Source of the DNA: a bacterium
GTDB taxonomy: Bacteria > JAMCPX01
DNA length: 64,000 bases
Direction: 5' to 3'
NCBI GenBank assembly: GCA_021787665.1
Contig: JAJYLN010000011.1
Span: 8,578 to 72,577, forward strand
Shown: positions 9,510 to 18,511 of the stretch, in pieces
How the letters are laid out: each line of letters begins with the position of its first letter
Numbering within the stretch: the stretch's first letter is position 1
Notes under the pieces: generated by a model
Told to the model about the DNA's origin: nothing
Database searches by the model: none
What the model saw: only the letters and a program-made list of their open reading frames with translations
Program-made: the position numbers and the translations under genes

Positions 9510-9887
9510 TCACTTCATATTCAGGTAGGACTTTACCAACTCCATGACCTGGGGGGCGGATATCGGTTTCGTTATGTATGCGTTTGCGCCGAGCGCCATG
9601 GCTCTCTCCTTGTCTTCCTGTCCGCCCTCCGTGGTAACGATGAATATCGGCACCTCCTTATACACGGCGTCCTTGCGGATCAGGCTGACGAGCTTCAGGC
9701 CGTCCATGACGGGCATGTTGATGTCCGTGATGATCAGACTGAACGAATCCTGAGAGAGCTTCTTGAGGCCCTCGACGCCGTCGCTCGCCTCGACGATCCT
9801 GACGCCCTTGAGTCTCTTCAGAGAGAACGCTATGAGCTGTCGCATCGTTGGTGAATCTTCCACGATCAAAATCTTGTATTCATTCAT
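9510..9887 (-). CDS. Single-domain response regulator (CheY-like)
   Basis: The 125-residue protein is a receiver domain with nothing attached. The acidic pair is Glu10/Asp11, the phosphoacceptor is Asp55 in IITDINMPVMDG, and the conserved Thr (IFIVTTE) and Lys (AYITKP) are present. It lacks an output domain, so it should work through protein contact, as CheY or a phosphorelay shuttle does. It starts 16 bases after the GAF/coiled-coil gene on the same strand, so the two probably form an operon. It is convergent with the cyclase gene. No kinase partner is adjacent. Confidence 0.95.
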   Translation of the reverse strand: MNEYKILIVEDSPTMRQLIAFSLKRLKGVRIVEASDGVEGLKKLSQDSFSLIITDINMPVMDGLKLVSLIRKDAVYKEVPIFIVTTEGGQEDKERAMALGANAYITKPISAPQVMELVKSYLNMK

Positions 9888-9903
9888 ACCAGCTCCGATC
9901 GGC

Positions 9904-10740
9904 CTACTTCGTCAGCAAGTCAATGAAACCCTGTATCGTGGACAGCTTTCTCTCAGACTCCGAGTAGAGCTTGGAGCTGAAGATAGATGTTGCGGCGTGC
10001 CCAGCAAGGAGGGTGAACAGCTCATGGTCCAGCGGGGTAAAGCTCTGCTTCTGCTGGAGCAGCTTGTATACCACGATAACGCCTATCACATGCTCTTTTA
10101 TCTTAATGGGGATTGCCACGAGCGGGTTGAGCCAGTCGGCCTTTACCGTGTCCAGCGCTCCTTCCGTAAAGTAGGGCTCTCCGCTCTTCGCGACCGCCCC
10201 GATGACGCCGGTGCCTAACATGACCGTAGGTACCTGGTGCTCATCGATGCCCTCGGACGCCATAATCCTGAGCTCGTGCGTCTTTTCGTCGAGCAGAAAT
10301 ATGCCGAATTCCTCTGCACCGATGAGGTTGATGATGATCTCGAGAATGATCTGGAGGACCTCCTTGAAATCGAGCGTCGAGTGTAACTGATAGCTCGCTA
10401 TGTAGAGGTTGGCGAGATTGTTGTTCTCTTCCTCAACCTCGACATAGCGCTGTGCGAAATCCTTGTTCTCGGACTCGATCTCTTTGGCGCGGCTGGCTAT
10501 CTCGTTCTTCTCCTTTTTCAGAGCCTCTATCTGCATCGCCAGCTCTTTGTACTGCTCAGAGGGTATACCCGCGGCTGTCCGTGCACCCTTGTTCTCCTCC
10601 TCGAGTTGCAGGACCCTGTACCGCAACTGCTCGTTTGTCTTCAGGAGTTCCTGAGTGAATTCGGCGCCCTTCTTGAAGACCTGCAGAAATTCCTCAGCCC
10701 TTTCAAAAAGGTTCCTATCCCTTTCTTCTTTCTTGTCCAT
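9904..10740 (-). CDS. Coiled-coil GAF-domain protein
   Basis: I chose the ATG at 10740 (MDKKEERDRNLFERAEEF) because AGAGGTG lies 8-10 bases upstream. The longer upstream reading (to 10857) is of poor composition. The resulting 278-residue protein has a long charged coiled coil (residues about 5-120) followed by a GAF domain (about 130-270; LYIASYQLHSTLDFKEVL, GAVAKSGEPYFTE). There is no kinase, HTH or cyclase domain. It probably senses a ligand and passes the signal through the coiled coil to a partner, perhaps the receiver protein encoded directly downstream (inference). Confidence 0.88.
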   Translation of the reverse strand: MDKKEERDRNLFERAEEFLQVFKKGAEFTQELLKTNEQLRYRVLQLEEENKGARTAAGIPSEQYKELAMQIEALKKEKNEIASRAKEIESENKDFAQRYVEVEEENNNLANLYIASYQLHSTLDFKEVLQIILEIIINLIGAEEFGIFLLDEKTHELRIMASEGIDEHQVPTVMLGTGVIGAVAKSGEPYFTEGALDTVKADWLNPLVAIPIKIKEHVIGVIVVYKLLQQKQSFTPLDHELFTLLAGHAATSIFSSKLYSESERKLSTIQGFIDLLTK

Positions 10741-10956
10741 CGTAGCACCTCTGATGTCATGACAAATATGCCATACGCCTTTGATTGTCAAGACAAGGAC
10801 CTCGTTTACTGCGCCGGCAACGAAAGCATCCGGGGGTCCGGAGTACGCGTGGTGCAATGATCCGCTGCGGCTGTGTCGTTACGGTTGCCCGAGACAAAAG
10901 GCCGTATGCAACTATGGAACATATAATGCTTTTCCCTTCTTTTACCACGCTATCCA

Positions 10957-10986
10957 TTGACTTGACAGCCCCGCTACACATATTCA
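10957..10986 (+). promoter_or_regulatory. Possible sigma-70-type promoter of the M16 peptidase gene
   Basis: TTGACT (10957-10962) and TATTCA (10981-10986) are separated by 18 bases in the 271-base gap between divergent genes. An overlapping TTGACA at 10962 offers an alternative register with TATTAT at 10988, but with a 20-base spacer. The first codon of the peptidase follows at 11012 with GAGGAG before it. Confidence 0.35.
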
Positions 10987-11011
10987 GTATTATGCCTTAT
11001 GAGGAGCCAGT

Positions 11012-13624
11012 ATGAAATTATACACGAAGCTGTATACCATGAGGACGGCCGATCCGAAGCTTGAGGGAAACACCTATCAAAAGATAGAGGCGTTCGTGCT
11101 CCCCAACGGCTTGAAGGCCTTCTACGACCACGTGCCGGACACCCCGCTCGTATCGATACAGGTATGGGTGAACACCGGCAGCGCCGATGAACCGCCGCGA
11201 TCTGCCGGCATAGCGCACCTGATCGAGCATATGTTCTTCAAGGGTGCCGCGAACAAGAAGATATCGGTCATAGCGAAGGAGATAGAGGCGCTGGGCGGCT
11301 ACATCAACGCGTTCACCTCGTTCGAGGAGACGGTTTTTTACGTGACTATAAAGAGCGACTATTTCGACAGGGCGCTCGATGTGCTTGCCCAGACGATACG
11401 TAACCCCTCGTTCGACGAGGGCGAGCTGAAGATGGAGCGGGAGGTGGTGCTCGACGAGATCAAACGCGGTAAGGACGATACGTACCAGACCCTGTTCCTT
11501 GCATTGTACGATCTTGCGTACCAGGGACACCCCTACGGCAGGCCCATCATCGGCTCTGAGGACACGGTCCGCTCGCTGACGAGGGAGAGCATACTCGCCC
11601 ACTACAAGAGGTGGTACGCGCCGGCCAATATCACCATCGTCATCGCCGGGGACGTTCCGCGGCAGCAGGTGGAGCGCGGGGTCCATGCGGCGTTCGGAGG
11701 CATGCGATCGAACGGCGCTGTGCGGCACCTGCGGCCCGGCCAGCCGGAGCAGCGGCGCCAGCGGAGTATCGTACGGGGGCTCGACGTGAAGGACACCTAC
11801 TACGCGATGGGCTTCCTGACGCCCCCGGCGACGGACGACAGCAGCTTCGCGCTCGAGGTGCTGGCCTACATCCTCGGGGGCAACGACACATCGAGGTTAC
11901 CGCGCATCGTAAAGATGGAAAAAAGACTGGTCGACAGCATCATTGTCTCGCACTCGGCAAACAGGTACACAGGCTTCTTCAGCGTCAGTGGTACGACGAC
12001 GCCCGATAAGCTGAAGGGAGCGACCGGGAACATCATGGATACGATAGCCGACACCGCTGTCAGACTGCCCACGCATGAAGAGGTCGAGCGCGCGAAGCAG
12101 GTGCTGAAGAGCACCTTCATCTACGACCTCGAGACCGTCAAGCAGCGCGGGATGAAGATAGGCGAGGCAGTCGTCGAGATGGGCGGACTCGGCTATATCA
12201 TGAACTACACGAAGAAGATCGACGGGGTGGGCCTGGAGGAAATACGGAGCGCGATAGAGAAGTATCTCAGGCCTGACCGGCTCAACGTCGTGGGCATCCT
12301 GCCCAAGAAGGGTGCCAGCGCCGGCAGGGGTAGCGTGAGCCGCGGCCGTCCTGCAGGGTCGGCCATGGGCTATACCCTGAAGCGTGTGGGCAGCGTCCTC
12401 GTGGCAACCTTCGAGAACGGTCTGCGCGTGATACTCAAGGAGAAACACACCATACCGATCGTGGCCCTCTCAGCCCTGTTTTTCGGCGATTCTGCCGGGG
12501 AGCCCCGGGACAGAATCGGACTCATCAACATCATGGCCATGCTGCTGAAGAAGGGCACGCGCTATCGCAAAGAAGCGGACATAGAGCGCGAGAGCGACAC
12601 TATCTCCGGCCTGTTCTCGTATATCAGAACGAAGCAGTCGTTCGGCATGACCGGGGAATTCCTGAACAGGTACGCGGACGACGGGCTGAACCTGTTTGCA
12701 GACATGCTTCTGAACCCGGCGTTCGAGAGCGAAGAGATCGCAAGGGCCAAGAGGGACGTGCTGACCGATATAAAGGCGGACAGGGACAATATAGGCCTGC
12801 AGGCACGAAATGCCTTCCTGCGGCTCCTCTATGGCCGGTCGCCGCTCAGCCTTTCGGAAAAGGGCGACGAGGGCACGGTAAGAAGGATCGACCGGCAGGA
12901 CATCGTACATACGTATGACGAGCTCGTGTGCGGCAGAAACGGCGTGGTATCTGTGGTGGGCGCTATGGACGGGACGGAGTTGGTGAAAAAGATAGCCCGG
13001 CACCTTGCCGCGATCAGGACGGGCAGGAGCCATGTGCCCGCGCAACACAGCGTCCCCCCGGCGGTGAGGAGGGAGAAGACGGAGCGGTACCGGATGGAAA
13101 AGAACCAGGCCCACATCATAACCGGCACGCTCACCATGCCGGTCAACCACAGGGACCGGTTCGCCATCATGCTGCTCGACCAGATCCTCGGTGGGCAGAG
13201 CGGCAGGCTGTTCGTCGAGCTGAGGGACAAGCGGGGGATATGCTATGCGGTACAGACGATAGGAGAGGCGAAGCTGAACAACAAGGGATGGTTCGGCGTG
13301 TATACCGCGACATCGCCGGAAAAGGTGGAGGTATCGCTCGGGGTCATACGCTCCGAGCTCGGGCGGCTGTACCGGGACGGGGTGAACGACATTGAGCTCG
13401 GGAACAGCAAGCGCTACCTGCTCTCGGACTACGATAGCCGCAAGCAAATGGCGCTGAGTGTTGCTGGCATGCTTGCATTCAACGAGCTGTTCGAGCGCAG
13501 CGCGGACTACTATACCAGGCTGCCGGGGCTCATCCAGCGGGTGACGCGGAGCGAGATGAACGACGTCATCAGGAGGTACTTCTCCCCGGACAGGTTCTCG
13601 ACCCTCGTGCTCATGCCCGGATGA
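11012..13624 (+). CDS. M16-family zinc peptidase, tandem active and inactive halves in one chain
   Basis: The 870-residue protein contains two M16 modules. The N-terminal half carries the inverted zinc motif HLIEH (HxxEH, about residue 70) and the downstream Glu region MEREVVLDEIKRG, so it should be catalytic. The C-terminal half begins around residue 455 (FENGLRVILKEKHTIPIVAL) and has no HxxEH at the matching place, but keeps the GGQSGRLFVELRDKRGICYA region with the Arg/Tyr pair typical of the non-catalytic partner. In many bacteria these are two separate genes. There is no clear signal peptide, so it may be cytoplasmic. GAGGAG lies 7-12 bases before the ATG. Confidence 0.93.
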   Translation: MKLYTKLYTMRTADPKLEGNTYQKIEAFVLPNGLKAFYDHVPDTPLVSIQVWVNTGSADEPPRSAGIAHLIEHMFFKGAANKKISVIAKEIEALGGYINAFTSFEETVFYVTIKSDYFDRALDVLAQTIRNPSFDEGELKMEREVVLDEIKRGKDDTYQTLFLALYDLAYQGHPYGRPIIGSEDTVRSLTRESILAHYKRWYAPANITIVIAGDVPRQQVERGVHAAFGGMRSNGAVRHLRPGQPEQRRQRSIVRGLDVKDTYYAMGFLTPPATDDSSFALEVLAYILGGNDTSRLPRIVKMEKRLVDSIIVSHSANRYTGFFSVSGTTTPDKLKGATGNIMDTIADTAVRLPTHEEVERAKQVLKSTFIYDLETVKQRGMKIGEAVVEMGGLGYIMNYTKKIDGVGLEEIRSAIEKYLRPDRLNVVGILPKKGASAGRGSVSRGRPAGSAMGYTLKRVGSVLVATFENGLRVILKEKHTIPIVALSALFFGDSAGEPRDRIGLINIMAMLLKKGTRYRKEADIERESDTISGLFSYIRTKQSFGMTGEFLNRYADDGLNLFADMLLNPAFESEEIARAKRDVLTDIKADRDNIGLQARNAFLRLLYGRSPLSLSEKGDEGTVRRIDRQDIVHTYDELVCGRNGVVSVVGAMDGTELVKKIARHLAAIRTGRSHVPAQHSVPPAVRREKTERYRMEKNQAHIITGTLTMPVNHRDRFAIMLLDQILGGQSGRLFVELRDKRGICYAVQTIGEAKLNNKGWFGVYTATSPEKVEVSLGVIRSELGRLYRDGVNDIELGNSKRYLLSDYDSRKQMALSVAGMLAFNELFERSADYYTRLPGLIQRVTRSEMNDVIRRYFSPDRFSTLVLMPG

Positions 13625-13666
13625 CCCCGAACCATGCATCTGCAAGAGAGGAGCGGGCTACCCACG

Positions 13667-14233
13667 ATGGATAAAGTCATATTCCTTGACAGAGACGGGA
13701 CCATAAACAGGGAAGATGGTTACATAACGAAAGTCGAGCAGATACACCTGTACGAAGGTACGGTGCCGGCGCTCAGGATGCTTAATGAGATGGGGTACCG
13801 GATCGTCATCGTCTCCAACCAGGCCGGCGTCGGCAAGGGGCTGCTGAATGAGGACGAGCTTTTAAAAATAAACAACGCCATCCTCAAGATTCTCGCGGAC
13901 CAGGGCGTATCGATAGAGAGGCTCTATTACTGTCCTCACCACCCGGACGCCGTCGTCCCGGTGTACCGGAAGCAGTGCGCGTGCAGAAAGCCGGCGACCG
14001 GCATGGTCGTGCGTGCCGCACAGGACCTGGGCGTGGACGTGAGGGGGGCCTATATGATAGGCGACAAGCTCTGCGATATGGAGCTCGCCTATAACTTCGG
14101 GGGCAGGGGTATACTCGTGCTCACCGGGTACGGGACCAAGGAGCAGGCGCTCATCGACGGCAAGCCGTACGCCCCTGTGTACCTAGCAGCAGACATCCTC
14201 GATGCAGTCCGGTGGATAAAGGACCGGGACTGA
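13667..14233 (+). CDS. gmhB: D-glycero-D-manno-heptose 1,7-bisphosphate 7-phosphatase (HAD family)
   Basis: The product (188 residues from the ATG at 13667, matching the usual MDKVIFLDRDGT start; another ATG at 13634 adds 11 unlikely residues) is a HAD-IIIA phosphatase. It shows DRDGTIN (nucleophile Asp and acid/base Asp), SNQAGVGKG and GDKLCDMELA. The zinc loop CPHH...CAC is intact, a feature of GmhB. GmhB dephosphorylates heptose bisphosphate on the way to ADP-heptose for lipopolysaccharide core. No other heptose genes are nearby. Histidinol-phosphatase-like specificity is the main alternative. Confidence 0.85.
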   Translation: MDKVIFLDRDGTINREDGYITKVEQIHLYEGTVPALRMLNEMGYRIVIVSNQAGVGKGLLNEDELLKINNAILKILADQGVSIERLYYCPHHPDAVVPVYRKQCACRKPATGMVVRAAQDLGVDVRGAYMIGDKLCDMELAYNFGGRGILVLTGYGTKEQALIDGKPYAPVYLAADILDAVRWIKDRD

Positions 14234-14259
14234 CCCTTCCTTCTCCCCTCACGGAAGGG
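14234..14259 (+). terminator. Hairpin directly after gmhB
   Basis: CCCTTCC (14234-14240) and GGAAGGG (14253-14259) form a perfect 7-bp stem with a 12-base loop immediately after the gmhB stop codon. No run of T follows, so it could be a weak terminator or an mRNA 3' end stabiliser. The rest of the gap to 14382 shows nothing else. Confidence 0.4.
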
Positions 14260-14381
14260 AAGCCCTTCACCGCTATCCGGCAACCATACGGGATGAAACG
14301 CTAGGGGGATCTTCTCGGCAGGAACAACGTACGCCGAGGGCTTGTCTTGCGGCGGGCACCCGTCCATGGTATACAAAATCG

Positions 14382-14897
14382 ATGAGACTCGATTACAGGG
14401 GGAAGTCTCCGGCTATCGGCAGGGAGGTGTACATAGCCGGCACGGCCGTGGTGATCGGCGATGTCGTGCTCGGTGACGACTGTTCGGTCTGGTTCAACGC
14501 CGTAGTACGGGGTGACGAGAATTATGTACGGGTAGGGAAACGGACGAACGTCCAGGACAATAGCGTCCTGCACGTGACCCTGCAGACCCACCCGCTGTCC
14601 GTCGGCAGCGACGTCACTATCGGTCACAGCGCGATCGTTCACGGCTGCGATATCAAGGACGGGTCCCTCATCGGTATGGGGGCAATCGTGCTTGACGGCG
14701 CGGTCATCGGAGAGCGGTCCATGGTGGCGGCCGGCAGCGTGGTGAAGGAAGGCATGATCGTCCCGCCGGGAACGCTGGTAGCCGGGGTTCCGGCTACGGT
14801 GAGGAGGAAGCTGACGGAGGAGGATTTCGGGTACCTCACGGACCTGATAAAAAAGTATACGGCCCTGAAATCCGATTACCTGAAGACGGGATATTGA
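14382..14897 (+). CDS. Gamma-carbonic-anhydrase-like hexapeptide-repeat protein
   Basis: The 171-residue product has a left-handed beta-helix made of hexapeptide repeats (VVIGDVVLGDDCSVW) with a C-terminal helix, like YrdA/PaaY and gamma-type carbonic anhydrases. The three zinc-binding His are present: one in SVLHVT and two in IGHSAIVH. RGDENYVRVG matches the conserved Arg/Asp region. Many members have weak or no carbonic anhydrase activity, so the substrate is uncertain. It is followed by the cNMP-binding gene on the same strand. Confidence 0.9.
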   Translation: MRLDYRGKSPAIGREVYIAGTAVVIGDVVLGDDCSVWFNAVVRGDENYVRVGKRTNVQDNSVLHVTLQTHPLSVGSDVTIGHSAIVHGCDIKDGSLIGMGAIVLDGAVIGERSMVAAGSVVKEGMIVPPGTLVAGVPATVRRKLTEEDFGYLTDLIKKYTALKSDYLKTGY

Positions 14898-14986
14898 CGC
14901 CGATGTCGGGGGAACCCGCAGGCCTGCGGCCGCTGCCGCGCGAAAGCTTGCTAATTTTAAGGTTTGGGATAATCATACTGGAGCGT

Positions 14987-15445
14987 ATGAATACGGTGAA
15001 GATTTTGAGAGAGACCGCTCTTTTCAGGGGACTCGATGAGAGGCTCATAAACATACTCGCGAACCTAGCGGAGACGATCGATGTTCCGGCAGAGACGGTC
15101 ATATTTGCGGAAGGCATGCCCTCCGACGCCCTGTACGTCATTGCGTCAGGAAGCGTGCAAGTCATCAAGGACACGCCCGGGAGCACGGAGGCCGTCATCG
15201 GAGAACTGGGGACCGGCGAGGTCATCGGTTTGCTGTCGTTGTTTACCGGTGGAGACGGCGGCGAGACGAGGGCCGTCACCGTACGGTCAAGGGAGCCGGT
15301 GATGCTCGTGGCCATAACGAGAGAGAGCTTCAACAAACTCGTGAGCAACAATATCCATGCGGCGTATCAGGTGCTGTTGAGCGCGACGCAGTATTTCATC
15401 CATGCCTTCAACGAGCCGGGGTCCTCCAAGGAGGTCGTACAATGA
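14987..15445 (+). CDS. Stand-alone cyclic-nucleotide-binding domain protein
   Basis: The ATG at 14987 is preceded by CTGGAG and gives 152 residues; an upstream in-frame ATG at 14894 adds 31 residues of poor composition. The product is a Crp-type cNMP-binding fold: [38 protein letters not shown] and [13 protein letters not shown] followed by ETRAVTVRS, where the phosphate-binding cassette should lie. The cassette is diverged, so ligand binding is uncertain. No HTH follows; the C-terminus is a single helix. It may be an effector of the cyclase encoded at 7984 (inference). Confidence 0.88.
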   Translation: MNTVKILRETALFRGLDERLINILANLAETIDVPAETVIFAEGMPSDALYVIASGSVQVIKDTPGSTEAVIGELGTGEVIGLLSLFTGGDGGETRAVTVRSREPVMLVAITRESFNKLVSNNIHAAYQVLLSATQYFIHAFNEPGSSKEVVQ

Positions 15446-15476
15446 AGGCGGTGGCGTCGGAGAAACGGACGGTGTG

Positions 15477-16958
15477 ATGTCGGGAGATTTTACGGATAGC
15501 ATACAGGTAAAGGAAGGCTACACCTTCGACGATCTGCTGATCCTGCCCGGGGAGTCGAGGGTCGTGGCGAGGGACGTGAATACGGAGGCCCGTCTGTCGA
15601 GGCATATTACTCTGCGCATCCCGCTGGTAAGCGCCGCCATGGACACGGTCACCGAGTCGGCCACAGCTATAGCCATGGCACAGGAGGGCGGCATCGGCAT
15701 CATTCATAAAAATATGTCGGTCAAGAAACAGGCCGAAGAAGTATCGAGGGTTAAGAAGTACGAAAGCTACATCATAACGGACCCGGTGACCATGCCGCCG
15801 GACAGCAAGCTGAAAGAGGGCGTTGCCTTTATGCGCAAGCACAACATATCCGGCCTGCCCATCGTCAGAAAGGGCAAGCTCGTGGGCATCCTGACGAATC
15901 GGGACATGCGGTTCGAGAACGACCTCGAAAGACCGATACGCGAGGTCATGACAAAAGACAAGCTCGTCACGGCGCGGGAAGACGTCACCATCGAAGACGC
16001 AAAGAGACTCCTGCACAAGCACCGGATAGAGAAGCTGCTCGTGGTAAACGATCGCGGAGAGCTGAAGGGCCTGATAACCGTTAAAGACATCGAGAAGACG
16101 GTGAAGTTCCCCTTCGCCACGAAGGACAGGCTCGGCAGATTGATGGTTGGTGCAGCGCTCGGCATATCCAAAGACAGGGAAGAGCGGGCGGAAGCCCTGG
16201 TAAAGGCCGGTGTGGACTGCCTCGTCGTTGACACGGCGCATGGGCATTCAAGGAATGTGATCGAGTTTGCACGGGAACTGAGAAAGAGGTACGACGGGGT
16301 CGATATCGTAGCCGGCAATGTTGCCACCGAAGAAGGTACCAGGGCATTGATGGACAGCGGGGTGGACGCGGTAAAGGTCGGCGTCGGGCCCGGCTCCATA
16401 TGCACGACACGTATCGTGGCCGGGATAGGCGTACCCCAGATGACCGCGATCATGAATGCACACCGCGTAGCGAGAAGCAGCGGGATACCGATCATTGCGG
16501 ACGGCGGTGTGAAGTTCTCCGGCGACCTTACCAAGGCACTCGCTGCGGGCGCCGACACGATCATGATAGGGAACCTCTTCGCCGGGACGGACGAGAGTCC
16601 GGGCGAGTTCGTTTTCTTCGGAGGAAGGACGTACAAAGTATACCGGGGCATGGGCTCCATCGAGGCGATGAAGGCGGGCTCCAAGGATCGGTATGCACAG
16701 GAACACCTCGATGACGAGTCGAAGTTCGTGCCGGAAGGCATAGAGGGCAGGGTGCCGTACAAAGGCTCTCTTTCGTCCGTTATCTATCAGCTCCTCGGGG
16801 GCCTGAGGTCGGGCATGGGATATGTGGGTGCCCGGGACATACCGGAGTTGAAGAAGAAGGCCCGGTTCGTCAGGATCACCCAGGCCGGGCTCAGGGAGAG
16901 CCATGTCCACGACGTTTCGATATCGAAGGAAGCTCCCAACTACAGGCTGGAGTTTTAG
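15477..16958 (+). CDS. guaB: IMP dehydrogenase
   Basis: This enzyme oxidises IMP to XMP with NAD, the first step to GMP. I chose the ATG at 15477 ([19 protein letters not shown]), which gives 493 residues, the family's usual length; an in-frame ATG at 15402 lies inside the preceding gene. The TIM barrel is split by two CBS domains (about residues 93-210). The catalytic Cys is in [15 protein letters not shown]. The flap and the C-terminal loop [12 protein letters not shown] are intact. guaA follows after 15 bases, the classic guaBA operon. Confidence 0.97.
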   Translation: MSGDFTDSIQVKEGYTFDDLLILPGESRVVARDVNTEARLSRHITLRIPLVSAAMDTVTESATAIAMAQEGGIGIIHKNMSVKKQAEEVSRVKKYESYIITDPVTMPPDSKLKEGVAFMRKHNISGLPIVRKGKLVGILTNRDMRFENDLERPIREVMTKDKLVTAREDVTIEDAKRLLHKHRIEKLLVVNDRGELKGLITVKDIEKTVKFPFATKDRLGRLMVGAALGISKDREERAEALVKAGVDCLVVDTAHGHSRNVIEFARELRKRYDGVDIVAGNVATEEGTRALMDSGVDAVKVGVGPGSICTTRIVAGIGVPQMTAIMNAHRVARSSGIPIIADGGVKFSGDLTKALAAGADTIMIGNLFAGTDESPGEFVFFGGRTYKVYRGMGSIEAMKAGSKDRYAQEHLDDESKFVPEGIEGRVPYKGSLSSVIYQLLGGLRSGMGYVGARDIPELKKKARFVRITQAGLRESHVHDVSISKEAPNYRLEF

Positions 16959-16973
16959 CCGGCACTGCCCTCT

Positions 16974-18506
16974 ATGATCGAGTCCATCGTAATCCTTGAT
17001 TTTGGCTCCCAGTACACGCAGCTCATATCGAGAAGGATACGGGAGCTCGGCATCTATTCCCAGATCGTCCCTTACAATACGCCGCGGGGGCGGATAGAGG
17101 AACTCAACGCAAAAGGCATCGTACTTTCAGGGAGTCCCTATAGTGTCTATCAGAAGGCCGCCCCGAAACCTGACAGCTCGCTTTTCGACACGGTCGTGCC
17201 TATCTTGGGTATATGCTACGGCATGCAGTACATGACGGATAGGTTTGACGGCACTGTACAAAGATCCAGGGCCAGGGAGTACGGAAGGGCCGAGATCGGG
17301 CTTACGAATGACTCTCCCCTGTTCAGAGGCATGGACGTCGCCGCGAAGCACACCGTTTGGATGAGCCACGCGGACCGCATCGAGAAGCTTCCGGCAGGGT
17401 TTAAGGTGATCGCATCGTCGGAGAACTCGCCGATAGCCGGGTTCCAGCACGTGTCCAGGCCGCTGTTCGGGCTGCAGTTCCATCCGGAAGTTTCGCATAC
17501 TATGGAAGGCATCAGCATTCTGAAAAACTTCGTTGACCTCTGCGGTATAAAAGAGCGATGGGACCTCGAGGAGTTTGTCGGAAGGACCGTGGAGGAGATA
17601 CGGCAGACCGTCGGCAGTGGCCACGTCATCGGTGCCATAAGCGGCGGCGTTGACTCGACCGTGGCAGCGGAACTCACCCGGCGTGCGATAGGCCGGCGAT
17701 TGAAGCTCGTGTTCATAGACAACGGCCTGCTGCGCGAGTCGGAGGCCCGCGAGGTCATGGCGGCCTTTCGGGCGATGGGACTCGGCGTCAGGCACGTGGA
17801 CGCCTCCGCACTGTTCCTCAAAAGGCTGAACGGCGTCGTTGACCCGGAGAAGAAAAGGAAGGTAATCGGTAAGACATTCATAGACGTGTTCGAGCGGTTC
17901 GCGCACGGGGCAGGCGTAGCGTGGCTCCTCCAGGGCACGCTGTACCCGGACGTGATCGAGAGCACCTCCCCCGTAGGACCGTCGCAGATGATAAAGAGCC
18001 ACCACAATGTCGGCGGGCTTCCCGCGGCAATGAGGCTGAAGGTGATCGAGCCCCTGCGGCTGCTTTTCAAGGACGAGGTGCGCACCATCGGAAAGATGCT
18101 CGGTATTCCGGGCACGATCCTGGCACGCCAGCCGTTTCCGGGGCCGGGGCTCGGTATCAGGATACTCGGCACGGTCAATCGGGAGCGCATCGCTATGCTG
18201 AGAGGAGCGGACAAGGTCGTGCGGGAAGAGATAGAGAAGTATCCCCTTTCCGGATCGTTGTGGCAGTACTTTGCTGTGCTTTTGCCGATAAGGACGGTGG
18301 GAATCATGGGGGATGAGAGGACGTACGAGCATGTGGCCGCGATCAGGGCTGTAACCAGCAGCGACGCCATGACCGCTGATTGGGCGCGGCTGCCCCACGA
18401 GCTCATGGACAGGCTGTCATCGAGGATCATAAGCGAGGTCGAGGGCATCAACAGGGTCGTGTACGATATCAGCTCGAAGCCCCCCAGCACCATAGAATGG
18501 GAGTAG
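16974..18506 (+). CDS. guaA: GMP synthase (glutamine-hydrolysing)
   Basis: The enzyme aminates XMP to GMP using glutamine and ATP. The 510-residue product has the class I glutaminase at the N-terminus with the nucleophile Cys in ILGICYGMQYM and the His/Glu pair in LQFHPEVSHT. The ATP-pyrophosphatase domain has the P-loop GAISGGVDSTVAA. The C-terminal dimerisation domain ends in the conserved KPPSTIEWE. It is directly downstream of guaB, and its end overlaps or abuts dnaE. Confidence 0.98.
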   Translation: MIESIVILDFGSQYTQLISRRIRELGIYSQIVPYNTPRGRIEELNAKGIVLSGSPYSVYQKAAPKPDSSLFDTVVPILGICYGMQYMTDRFDGTVQRSRAREYGRAEIGLTNDSPLFRGMDVAAKHTVWMSHADRIEKLPAGFKVIASSENSPIAGFQHVSRPLFGLQFHPEVSHTMEGISILKNFVDLCGIKERWDLEEFVGRTVEEIRQTVGSGHVIGAISGGVDSTVAAELTRRAIGRRLKLVFIDNGLLRESEAREVMAAFRAMGLGVRHVDASALFLKRLNGVVDPEKKRKVIGKTFIDVFERFAHGAGVAWLLQGTLYPDVIESTSPVGPSQMIKSHHNVGGLPAAMRLKVIEPLRLLFKDEVRTIGKMLGIPGTILARQPFPGPGLGIRILGTVNRERIAMLRGADKVVREEIEKYPLSGSLWQYFAVLLPIRTVGIMGDERTYEHVAAIRAVTSSDAMTADWARLPHELMDRLSSRIISEVEGINRVVYDISSKPPSTIEWE

Positions 18507-18511
18507 AGTCC

